From: Butyrivibrio sp. UBA3740
Lineage (GTDB): Bacteria > Bacillota > Clostridia > Lachnospirales > Lachnospiraceae
Reading direction: 5' to 3'
Assembly: GCA_002372465.1 (NCBI GenBank)
Contig: DFGW01000004.1
Coordinates: forward strand, 1-8,774
DNA: 8,774 nucleotides
The notes below the pieces were generated by a model that made no database searches, had not been told where the DNA came from, and was given only the letters and a program-made list of their open reading frames with translations. The position numbers were made by a program, and so were the translations under genes. Each line of letters begins with the position of its first letter. Position 1 is the first letter of the stretch. Positions 1 through 5,858 of this stretch are shown here, in pieces.

Positions 1-24
1 CGCATCCATAGCGGAGCGTTTTTT
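1..24 (+). terminator. Partial intrinsic terminator of an off-window plus-strand gene
   Basis: The visible part reads CGC, a 7-nt loop ATCCATA, then GCGGAGCG followed directly by six T. The first three bases pair with GCG at 11-13. The GC-rich right arm plus the T-tract is the second half of a typical rho-independent terminator. The left arm would continue before position 1; a full stem needs CGCTC just outside the window. This implies a gene on the plus strand converging on ftsZ. It is an inference from half a hairpin. Confidence 0.55.
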
Positions 25-66
25 GTTTAATAGGAAATTCGGAGGAATTTCCTATTAAACAAAAAA
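19..66. repeat. 21-bp perfect palindrome between two convergent terminators
   Basis: Positions 19-39 and 46-66 are exact inverted repeats, 21 bp each, around a 6-nt loop CGGAGG. After one mismatch (18/67) three more pairs follow (15-17 with 68-70). The core arm is GTTTAATAGGAAATT. The outer six pairs are the T-tract of the plus-strand terminator facing the A-tract that becomes the U-tract of the ftsZ terminator. On neither strand is the core hairpin followed by a U-run, so it is not itself a standard terminator. It could be a dispersed palindromic element lodged between two terminators, or a structure that protects both 3' ends. No coding sequence is visible in positions 1-110. Confidence 0.8.
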
Positions 67-93
67 AGCTGTCACAGAAAATACTGTGACAGC
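61..93 (-). terminator. Intrinsic terminator of ftsZ
   Basis: On the minus strand a perfect 10-bp stem GCTGTCACAG / CTGTGACAGC with a 6-nt loop TATTTT is followed at once by seven T (positions 67-61). It begins 17 nt after the ftsZ stop codon. This is a textbook rho-independent terminator and marks the end of the cluster's transcript. Confidence 0.95.
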
Positions 94-110
94 CCTGAAG
101 GATCAATTAT

Positions 111-1343
111 TTATTTTCTCTGAAGGAAATCCGGAATCTTAAGAGACTTAGGTTCTACAGTACTCTTAATCTCTGAAGGTCTGTTCAGTGTCAGAGGTCT
201 TGTAGCTGCAGAAATAGCAGGCTGATCATCCACTGTCTTAGGTGTTATCGGCTGGATTGGAGTGATAGGAGTAACAACCGGTGAAACAGGAGTTACAGGA
301 GTAACTGTCTGTGCAACCTTCTGAGTTGCCTGAGCCTGGGCTTGCGCCTGCGCCTGAGCATTAGCCTGTGCAACTGCTGCGTTGTTATTGGTCTTATCCT
401 CAATTCCTGTAGCAATAACTGTTACAGTACATGTATCTGTCTTGCTCTCGTCATACATTGCACCAAAGATTACGTTTACATCGTCTCCTGCAAGCTGACG
501 AACATACTCTGAAGCATCGGAAGCATCTGTAAGAGTGATATCACCGGAGATGTTGATGATAACATCTGTAGCTCCGTTGACCTTAGTCTCAAGAAGAGGT
601 GACTCAACAGCCATCTTAACAGCGTCTGTTGCCTTGTCATCGCCCTTTCCACTACCGATACCGATATGAGCGATACCTTTCTCCTTCATAACTGTTGAAA
701 CGTCAGCAAAATCAAGATTGATAACAGCAGGAACATTGATAAGATCAGTGATTCCCTGTACTGCCTGCTGAAGCACTTCGTCTGCCTTCTTAAGAGCGTC
801 AGGCATTGTAGTGCGTCTGTCAACTATCTGAAGAAGCTTATCGTTAGGGATAACGATAAGAGTATCAACATTAGTCTTAATATTTGAAATACCAAGCAAA
901 GCATTCTGCATACGAACACGGGCTTCAAAGCTGAAAGGCTTTGTTACAACACCAACGGTGAGGATACCCATATCCTTAGCCAGCTTGGCAACAACAGGAG
1001 CTGCACCAGTTCCTGTTCCGCCACCCATACCACAGGTGACGAAAACCATATCTGCTCCCTTAAGGGCTGCAGATATCTCCTCTGCACTCTCTTCTGCTGC
1101 TTTCTGTCCGATCTCAGGCTTTGCACCTGCTCCAAGGCCCTTTGTAAGCTTCTCACCAATCTGCAAAAGCTTTGGTGCTTTGCAAAGCTGAAGTGCCTGT
1201 TTATCTGTATTAATACCGATGAATTCTACACCGGTAATATTCTCATCTACCATTCTATTAACGGCATTATTACCTGCACCGCCTACCCCTACGACGATGA
1301 TTTTGCAGGCGTTTTCTGCCTCATTAGACTTAATCTCCAGCAA
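111..1343 (-). CDS. ftsZ: Cell division protein FtsZ
   Basis: Tubulin-like GTPase that polymerises at mid-cell into the Z ring and recruits the divisome; cytoplasmic. The product is 410 aa, a normal length. Visible features: nucleotide-binding start [13 protein letters not shown] (19-31), the tubulin signature GGGTGTG (107-113), and the T7-loop motif NLDFAD (209-214), whose acidic residues complete the GTPase site of the next subunit. From about 319 to 395 there is a disordered linker with an Ala-Gln run (about 325-341) and a Pro-Thr-Val run (347-369). It ends in the conserved tail peptide KIPDFLQRK (402-410), the usual docking site for membrane anchors such as FtsA or SepF. The start is TTG: AAGGAGG lies 7 nt upstream and no in-frame ATG fits. 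It is the last gene of the cluster, with its own promoter in the preceding gap and a strong terminator after it. Confidence 0.98.
   Translation of the reverse strand: MLEIKSNEAENACKIIVVGVGGAGNNAVNRMVDENITGVEFIGINTDKQALQLCKAPKLLQIGEKLTKGLGAGAKPEIGQKAAEESAEEISAALKGADMVFVTCGMGGGTGTGAAPVVAKLAKDMGILTVGVVTKPFSFEARVRMQNALLGISNIKTNVDTLIVIPNDKLLQIVDRRTTMPDALKKADEVLQQAVQGITDLINVPAVINLDFADVSTVMKEKGIAHIGIGSGKGDDKATDAVKMAVESPLLETKVNGATDVIINISGDITLTDASDASEYVRQLAGDDVNVIFGAMYDESKTDTCTVTVIATGIEDKTNNNAAVAQANAQAQAQAQAQATQKVAQTVTPVTPVSPVVTPITPIQPITPKTVDDQPAISAATRPLTLNRPSEIKSTVEPKSLKIPDFLQRK
328..369 (-). repeat. Hexameric repeat encoding the Ala-Gln run of the FtsZ linker
   Basis: Seven consecutive 6-bp units of the form GC(C/T)TG(A/G/C/T), one of them degenerate (GCATTA), lie in frame in ftsZ. 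On the coding strand they give alternating Gln and Ala codons. The frame is kept on both sides, so this is a low-complexity part of the linker and not a disruption. Such a tract can change length by slippage in steps of two residues. Confidence 0.75.
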
Positions 1344-1349
1344 AACAAC

Positions 1350-1357
1350 TCCTCCTT
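1350..1357 (-). promoter_or_regulatory. Ribosome binding site fixing the TTG start of ftsZ
   Basis: The minus strand reads AAGGAGGA, a near-perfect anti-16S match. GGAGG ends 7 nt before the TTG at 1343. The next in-frame codon is CTG and no ATG is near, so this site decides the start. Confidence 0.9.
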
Positions 1358-1383
1358 ATATACCTCATAGACTCCTATTAGCT

Positions 1384-1412
1384 ATGATACGATTTTTTTA
1401 GTTAATTATCAA
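1384..1412 (-). promoter_or_regulatory. Predicted sigma-A promoter of ftsZ
   Basis: On the minus strand a -35 box TTGATA (1412-1407) and a -10 box TATCAT (1389-1384) are exactly 17 bp apart. Each has one mismatch to the consensus. The sequence upstream (about 1415-1435) is rich in A runs, like an UP element. Transcription would start near 1376, leaving a leader of about 30 nt with the AAGGAGG site. It sits in the only long gap of the cluster (1344-1453), which otherwise shows no gene and no terminator hairpin. This fits independent extra transcription of ftsZ; it is a prediction from sequence. Confidence 0.7.
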
Positions 1413-1453
1413 CCCGTTTTTTTTTATAAAGTTTTCACTATTACGACGACAAT

Positions 1454-2308
1454 TTATTGATTTTTCTCTTCAAATGTGATGTTTTTAGTGCCTTCGTCAA
1501 AATCTTTCATTTCCAAAATACCAGTTTTTCCACTTAGTTTTGGCAAAATATACTGAAGTTGTATAATTTTCTCATCAATAAAGTCCTCTGTGCCCAGACT
1601 GACCTCTACGCCGCCAAAATACAGGTAGACGTCGTATTCGCTGTCAAAGAGAATCCTGTCGGCCTTAAGCTCATATTTGGAAAGGAGCTGTGTGATATCC
1701 AGGATTTCCTCAAAAACCTTCTGGTTTGCCACCGGAAGCTTCTCGTGCATGATAACGTAGTCAAAATCAAGGCCCATGACCTGTGGAACGTCATCTGAGG
1801 TCTCAAAAGAGCTTTCGCAGACTATTCCATCCCTGTCAAAATACATATATCTTCCAAGATAGGCTATATACCCTGCAATTGCCTTCTCATAGACGTTTAT
1901 CCTTATGGTGTCCTTAGCCAGGATATCCACGTCCATCTTCTCAACAAAGGGCACGTTCTCAATGCTCTTATCCCTGTATTTAAGGGAAAGGAAGAAAGAA
2001 TTGTGGCTCAGAGCGTCATCCATGACCATATCAATGATCTCTTCATTGGTATAGTGGGTATTCCCGGAAACATATATGTTAGTAACTGTGTAGTTGTCAT
2101 TTATATACTTAAAGGTAAGACCACCGGCCAGCAGCAAAACAAGCAGTATTCCGCCGATGATATACAGGCTCTTATGCATAAAAAGAGATCTTCCCAATCC
2201 CCTGAAGGGGTGGAAATTCCTGAAGGGATGAAAATCCTTTAGTCTCTCCTGAAGGGTGGGCCTGTACTCTATGCGCCTTCTCTTTACTCTTTTTCTCTTC
2301 TTTGTCAT
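1454..2308 (-). CDS. divIB: Cell division protein DivIB/FtsQ
   Basis: Bitopic divisome protein that, with FtsL and DivIC, links the septal synthase pair FtsW-PBP to the division site. The product from the chosen ATG is 284 aa. A very basic cytoplasmic N-terminus (TKKRKRVKRRR) is followed by one membrane segment (about 48-68). A POTRA-like domain follows, starting near residue 73 (YTVTNIYVSGNTHYTNEEII), then the beta domain ending in GILEMKDFDEGTKNITFE, typical of Firmicute DivIB. An upstream in-frame TTG at 2356 would add 16 residues inside ftsW, but it lacks a well-spaced binding site. The ATG at 2308 puts the basic segment at the N-terminus, as expected. Its own ribosome site is weak (GAGAG about 13 nt away), so translation may depend on coupling to ftsW, which ends 10 nt upstream. 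Confidence 0.92.
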   Translation of the reverse strand: MTKKRKRVKRRRIEYRPTLQERLKDFHPFRNFHPFRGLGRSLFMHKSLYIIGGILLVLLLAGGLTFKYINDNYTVTNIYVSGNTHYTNEEIIDMVMDDALSHNSFFLSLKYRDKSIENVPFVEKMDVDILAKDTIRINVYEKAIAGYIAYLGRYMYFDRDGIVCESSFETSDDVPQVMGLDFDYVIMHEKLPVANQKVFEEILDITQLLSKYELKADRILFDSEYDVYLYFGGVEVSLGTEDFIDEKIIQLQYILPKLSGKTGILEMKDFDEGTKNITFEEKNQ

Positions 2309-2318
2309 ATCAAAAAAA

Positions 2319-3467
2319 TTACTCTCTACCGATGTTTCGTGCCACGTTAAGGGCAATTCCTATCTCAGCCAGCTGTATAATAACAGCAGAGCCGCCATAG
2401 CTGATGAAAGGAAGTGTGATACCGGTATTGGGAATTGTATTGGTAACAACGGCAATGTTAAGGATAACCTGGATCGCAACATGACCCATAACGCCGATTA
2501 CCAAAAGAGCTCCAAACATATCAGGAGCATTGTTGGCAATGATCATAAGTCTCCAGATCAGCAAAAGGAACATGAGCATTACTGCTATAGCGCCAAAAAG
2601 TCCAAGCTCCTCACAGATTATGGAGAATATCATATCGTTCTGAGCCTCCGGGATAAATCCCATCTTCTGCATGCTCTCTCCAAGTCCCTTGCCGAATACT
2701 CCTCCGGAACCAATGGCATAAAGAGCCTGAAGGGTCTGGAAGCCCTTTCCGGAAGCATGGGCTGTAGGATCAAGCCAGGCAAGAACTCGCTCGAAACGGT
2801 AGTTCATCCCACTGGTCTGATCAGAATTGGCGATGATAATAACCAACACCGCAACCAGTCCCAAAACCGCCACAGCCGCGATAATGTATCTTCTGTAGCC
2901 CGGGGTTGAAACAAAGAGCATGATCATGGTAATTCCCATGATGATAACGGCAGAGCTAAGGTTTCTGGTAATTACGTAAACCATTGCTGCCAGTATTGCC
3001 GGGAACAAAAGGGCTGCTCCAAAGCCTTTGGCAGTCATAAGACTCTTTTTAAGCTTAACGATCATGGTCGCCGTAAAGATGATCGTGGCAACCTTGGCAA
3101 CCTCTGCAGGTTGAATTGAGACACCCATGATAATGAGCCACCTGGTGGCACCATTGATGTTCTTTCCAAAGGGAATCAGCAGTATCAAAAGAGCTGCTGC
3201 AGCCAGGTAGACAGGCATAGCAAGCCTTGCCAGTACCCTGTAGGGGAAATAGGACATAACAGTCATCGCCACAAGTCCGATCAGCGTAGGTCCCAGCTGA
3301 TGCTTGAAGTAATAGGCCGAATCTCCGAAATCCAGGTTTGCCTCGTAGGAGCTGGTGGAATAGAGCATAACAAGTCCAAAGGCCACGAGAAACAGTATGA
3401 CAAACACCAGACTGTAATCAATATAATATTCTTCTCTTTTTCTCCTGATGTAACTTATAAGCTCCAA
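2319..3467 (-). CDS. ftsW: SEDS peptidoglycan glycosyltransferase, FtsW/SpoVE type
   Basis: Integral membrane enzyme that polymerises lipid II into glycan strands and works with a class B PBP. The product is 382 aa with about ten membrane segments, the normal size. Family motifs: NGATRWL (105-111), IQPAEVAKVA (118-127), QALYAIGSGGVFGKGLG (247-263), FIPEAQNDMIFSIICEELGL (271-290) with Asp278 at the position of the catalytic aspartate known from RodA, and PNTGITLPFISYGGS (346-360). The stretch usually written EPDLGTA reads TRNLSSA here (167-173). The start is TTG: GGGGAAG lies 4 nt upstream and the first in-frame ATG would delete part of membrane segment 1. It follows murD by 16 nt. The FtsW name rests on its place beside the division PBP and divIB; SpoVE is the same fold and cannot be excluded by sequence alone. 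Confidence 0.94.
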   Translation of the reverse strand: MELISYIRRKREEYYIDYSLVFVILFLVAFGLVMLYSTSSYEANLDFGDSAYYFKHQLGPTLIGLVAMTVMSYFPYRVLARLAMPVYLAAAALLILLIPFGKNINGATRWLIIMGVSIQPAEVAKVATIIFTATMIVKLKKSLMTAKGFGAALLFPAILAAMVYVITRNLSSAVIIMGITMIMLFVSTPGYRRYIIAAVAVLGLVAVLVIIIANSDQTSGMNYRFERVLAWLDPTAHASGKGFQTLQALYAIGSGGVFGKGLGESMQKMGFIPEAQNDMIFSIICEELGLFGAIAVMLMFLLLIWRLMIIANNAPDMFGALLVIGVMGHVAIQVILNIAVVTNTIPNTGITLPFISYGGSAVIIQLAEIGIALNVARNIGRE

Positions 3468-3471
3468 ATTA

Positions 3472-3478
3472 CTTCCCC
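3472..3478 (-). promoter_or_regulatory. Ribosome binding site supporting the TTG start of ftsW
   Basis: The minus strand reads GGGGAAG, with four bases between it and the TTG at 3467. It lies just after the murD stop codon. No ATG occurs in frame within the first 30 codons, so this site decides the start. Confidence 0.7.
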
Positions 3479-3483
3479 ACTCA

Positions 3484-4857
3484 TCACTCAGTAATCTTAT
3501 TTACATATTCCTTAAATTTCTTTCCCCTGGTCTCATAGTTGGGGAACATATCCCAGCTTGCGCAGGCAGGTGACAAAAGAACCGCATCCCCGGCCTTCGC
3601 GCTCTCGGTACAAAACTCCAGCGCCTCTTCAAAGCTGTCTTTAAATACATAATTGGTAAAGCCGTGTTTCTCGGCGCACTGTGCTATCTTTTCCCTAGTC
3701 TGTCCGATCAGGACCAGGAGCTTAACCGTATCTCCGAAATTCTCCAGCCACTCGTCATATTCGCTGCCCTTGTCATAGCCTCCTCCTATAAGGATCGTAG
3801 GCTTACTCATGGCTCTGATTCCCTGAATTGCTGCGTCGGGGTTGGTTCCCTTGGAGTCATTGTAGTAATCAACGCCTCTTTTTGTGGCTACAAACTCAAT
3901 TCTGTGTTCCACAGCCTTGAAATTCCTGATTACAGCAAGGATTGTTGAAAGAGGAACTCCCATGGCCAGCGACATTGCAATGGCTGCCATGACGTTCTCC
4001 ACATTGCAGAGCCCCACAAGGTTCATATCGTGGATGTTCATGATAGTCATGGGATTTCCTGCATTTGCCATGATTATCTGGTCGCCGTCAAGGTAGAAGC
4101 CGTCCGAAAGCTTTTCTTTAGTAGAAAAGAAAACCACTTTGGCGGGACATCTTGCCCCAAAGTCCCTGGTATATTCATTGTCATAGTTAAGGACGCAGGT
4201 ATCGTCCTTTGTCTCTTTATTGGTTACATTTTCCTTCATGGATGCATAACATTCCATGGTGTGATGTCTGTTTAAGTGATCCGGTGTAATATTCAGGATA
4301 GCTGAGACATTTGCATGGAAGTTGTCAACTGCCTCAAGCTGGAAGGAACTGATCTCTCCCACTATTACAGTGTCATCCTTCATCTCCAGTGCACTTTCTG
4401 CAAAGGAAACACCGATATTGCCAACAACATATACAGACTCAAAGTGAGCCTTCATGATCTCCCCCACAAGAGTTGTGGTGGTTGTCTTTCCATTGGTTCC
4501 GGTTATGGCCACCATTCTGCCCTTCGAGAAGTTGTAAGCCAGTTCGATCTCGCTCCAGATGGGTATGTCTTTTGCCTTGATCCTCATAACCGTAGGAGAA
4601 TCCAAAGGTACAGCCGGGGAAGGAACCGTAAGTGCTATTGAATCAAGGACCTCATCCGATATCTGACCGATGATGATCTGAGTACTGTCCCTGTCCTCTT
4701 CGTGAAGTTTCTTTCTGATGTCTTCTTCTGTAACCTTGGTGTTCTCTTCAAGCATCACAGGCTTTGCGCCAACCTGGGAAAGAAGCCTTACCGAACCCAC
4801 TCCTGAAAGACCTGTACCGATTACGAGAACTCTTTTACCCTTTAAATCCGCATTCAT
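3484..4857 (-). CDS. murD: UDP-N-acetylmuramoyl-L-alanine--D-glutamate ligase MurD
   Basis: Cytoplasmic ATP-dependent ligase that adds D-glutamate to UDP-MurNAc-L-Ala, the second amino acid of the peptidoglycan stem. The product is 457 aa, the usual size. The N-terminal Rossmann-like domain opens with VLVIGTGLSGVGSV (10-23). The ATP loop is GTNGKTTTT (120-128, Lys124). GNIGVSFAE (146-154) and ISSFQLE (169-175) follow. Lys208 in YASMKEN matches the carbamylated lysine that binds magnesium. The C-terminal domain has YNDSKGTNPDA (332-342) and the substrate-binding SPACASWDMFPNYETRG (429-445). The ATG is supported by GAGGA 7 nt upstream. It follows mraY by 15 nt, so the order mraY-murD-ftsW matches the Bacillus pattern. 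Confidence 0.98.
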   Translation of the reverse strand: MNADLKGKRVLVIGTGLSGVGSVRLLSQVGAKPVMLEENTKVTEEDIRKKLHEEDRDSTQIIIGQISDEVLDSIALTVPSPAVPLDSPTVMRIKAKDIPIWSEIELAYNFSKGRMVAITGTNGKTTTTTLVGEIMKAHFESVYVVGNIGVSFAESALEMKDDTVIVGEISSFQLEAVDNFHANVSAILNITPDHLNRHHTMECYASMKENVTNKETKDDTCVLNYDNEYTRDFGARCPAKVVFFSTKEKLSDGFYLDGDQIIMANAGNPMTIMNIHDMNLVGLCNVENVMAAIAMSLAMGVPLSTILAVIRNFKAVEHRIEFVATKRGVDYYNDSKGTNPDAAIQGIRAMSKPTILIGGGYDKGSEYDEWLENFGDTVKLLVLIGQTREKIAQCAEKHGFTNYVFKDSFEEALEFCTESAKAGDAVLLSPACASWDMFPNYETRGKKFKEYVNKITE

Positions 4858-4872
4858 TAAATATTCCTCGCT

Positions 4873-5838
4873 TTATAAGCCTGCATAGGCAATTAAACAG
4901 AGCAGAATTGTTACTGTTGTAAATACGTTGACAACCTTTGTCTCAGACCAGCCACCCTTCTCAAAATGGTGATGGATGGGGGCCATTCTGAAGATTCTTT
5001 TACCATGGGTCAGCTTGAAATATGAAACCTGCATGATAACCGAAATAACCTCAAAGGCATAGATAAAGCCCACAATTACAATAAATACAGGCATCTGCAT
5101 AACATAGGCGATTGCTGTGACGAAGCCTCCGATGGCAAGGGAGCCTGTGTCCCCCATCATTACTTTGCCGGGATAAACATTATAAACAAGGTATCCCAAA
5201 AGAGCTCCAACCATGGCACTGGACATTACCTGTGCACCTGTGGCACCGTTTACCATACCTGCCACGGCAAAAAAGCCTGCAACAACTGCAGTAACCGATG
5301 CACAAAGGCCGTCCACTCCGTCGGTGAAGTTGGTGCCGTTGGCTGTTCCAAGAGCGATAAAAAACATTATCGGAACATTCCAGATACCTGCATCAAAAAC
5401 CATATCCGTAAAAGGTATCCTCATTGCAAGAGAGATATCTGTAAAATTGATGACATATACCGCAAAGAGCATGGCTACCACAAACTGTCCGAGGATCTTC
5501 TGCCAGGCTCTAAGCCCTAAGTTGTGCTTTCTTACTACTTTGATATAATCGTCCAGAAAGCCTATAAGCCCAAATCCGATGGTGAGGATAAGCACCGGAA
5601 TAACTTCCTTATGCGATGCTCCGTAAAAGATTCCTATTATTACAAAGGGAAAAAGGAAGATAATACCGCCCATGGTGGGTGTTCCGGTCTTTTTCTGATG
5701 GGATTCAAGTCCCTCCACCCTCTCTGTCTGACCTGCCTTCAGGCGCCTTAGCATCTCAATAACGTAAGGTCCTATAAGGACTGCGATAACAAAAGACAAA
5801 AGGACAGGAAGAAGGGTTCTTAGCAAATAGCTTTCCAT
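4873..5838 (-). CDS. mraY: Phospho-N-acetylmuramoyl-pentapeptide transferase MraY
   Basis: Integral membrane enzyme that transfers phospho-MurNAc-pentapeptide from UDP to undecaprenyl phosphate, giving lipid I. The product from the chosen ATG is 321 aa, close to Bacillus MraY, with about ten membrane segments. Motifs: GTPTMGG (52-58), GFLDDYIKV (93-101) with the Asp96-Asp97 pair, NGTNFTDGVDGL (167-178) with Asp173, MGDTGSLAIGG (228-238) with Asp230, and the loop MAPIHHHFEKGGWSE (285-299) with the three histidines. A TTG at 5850 in the same frame would add four residues, but it overlaps the GGAG that serves the ATG at 5838, so the ATG is preferred. In Bacillus murE lies just before mraY; here the PBP gene is the direct neighbour, 20 nt away. 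Confidence 0.98.
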   Translation of the reverse strand: MESYLLRTLLPVLLSFVIAVLIGPYVIEMLRRLKAGQTERVEGLESHQKKTGTPTMGGIIFLFPFVIIGIFYGASHKEVIPVLILTIGFGLIGFLDDYIKVVRKHNLGLRAWQKILGQFVVAMLFAVYVINFTDISLAMRIPFTDMVFDAGIWNVPIMFFIALGTANGTNFTDGVDGLCASVTAVVAGFFAVAGMVNGATGAQVMSSAMVGALLGYLVYNVYPGKVMMGDTGSLAIGGFVTAIAYVMQMPVFIVIVGFIYAFEVISVIMQVSYFKLTHGKRIFRMAPIHHHFEKGGWSETKVVNVFTTVTILLCLIAYAGL

Positions 5839-5844
5839 AATAAT

Positions 5845-5848
5845 CTCC
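5845..5848 (-). promoter_or_regulatory. Ribosome binding site deciding the mraY ATG
   Basis: GGAG on the minus strand stands 6 nt before the ATG at 5838. A competing in-frame TTG (5850-5848) overlaps it and has no site of its own. Confidence 0.75.
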
Positions 5849-5858
5849 AAATCAATAA

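Noticed and set aside
1391..1426. A-runs in the divIB-ftsZ gap as a possible terminator
   Set aside because: No GC-rich inverted repeat precedes a T-run on the minus strand; the runs are A on that strand and fit promoter-upstream DNA.
1421..1453. Second possible promoter on the minus strand (TTGTCG and TTTATA) at the end of divIB
   Set aside because: The -35 match is poor and the spacing is short; the TTGATA/TATCAT pair downstream is much better.
2309..2356. TTG start for divIB inside ftsW
   Set aside because: No well-spaced ribosome site, and the ATG at 2308 begins with the basic segment expected for DivIB.
2256..2909. Open frame of 217 codons on the plus strand, antisense to ftsW and divIB
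   Set aside because: It lies opposite two well-supported genes, has no recognisable domain, and its composition is that of a reverse-frame shadow.
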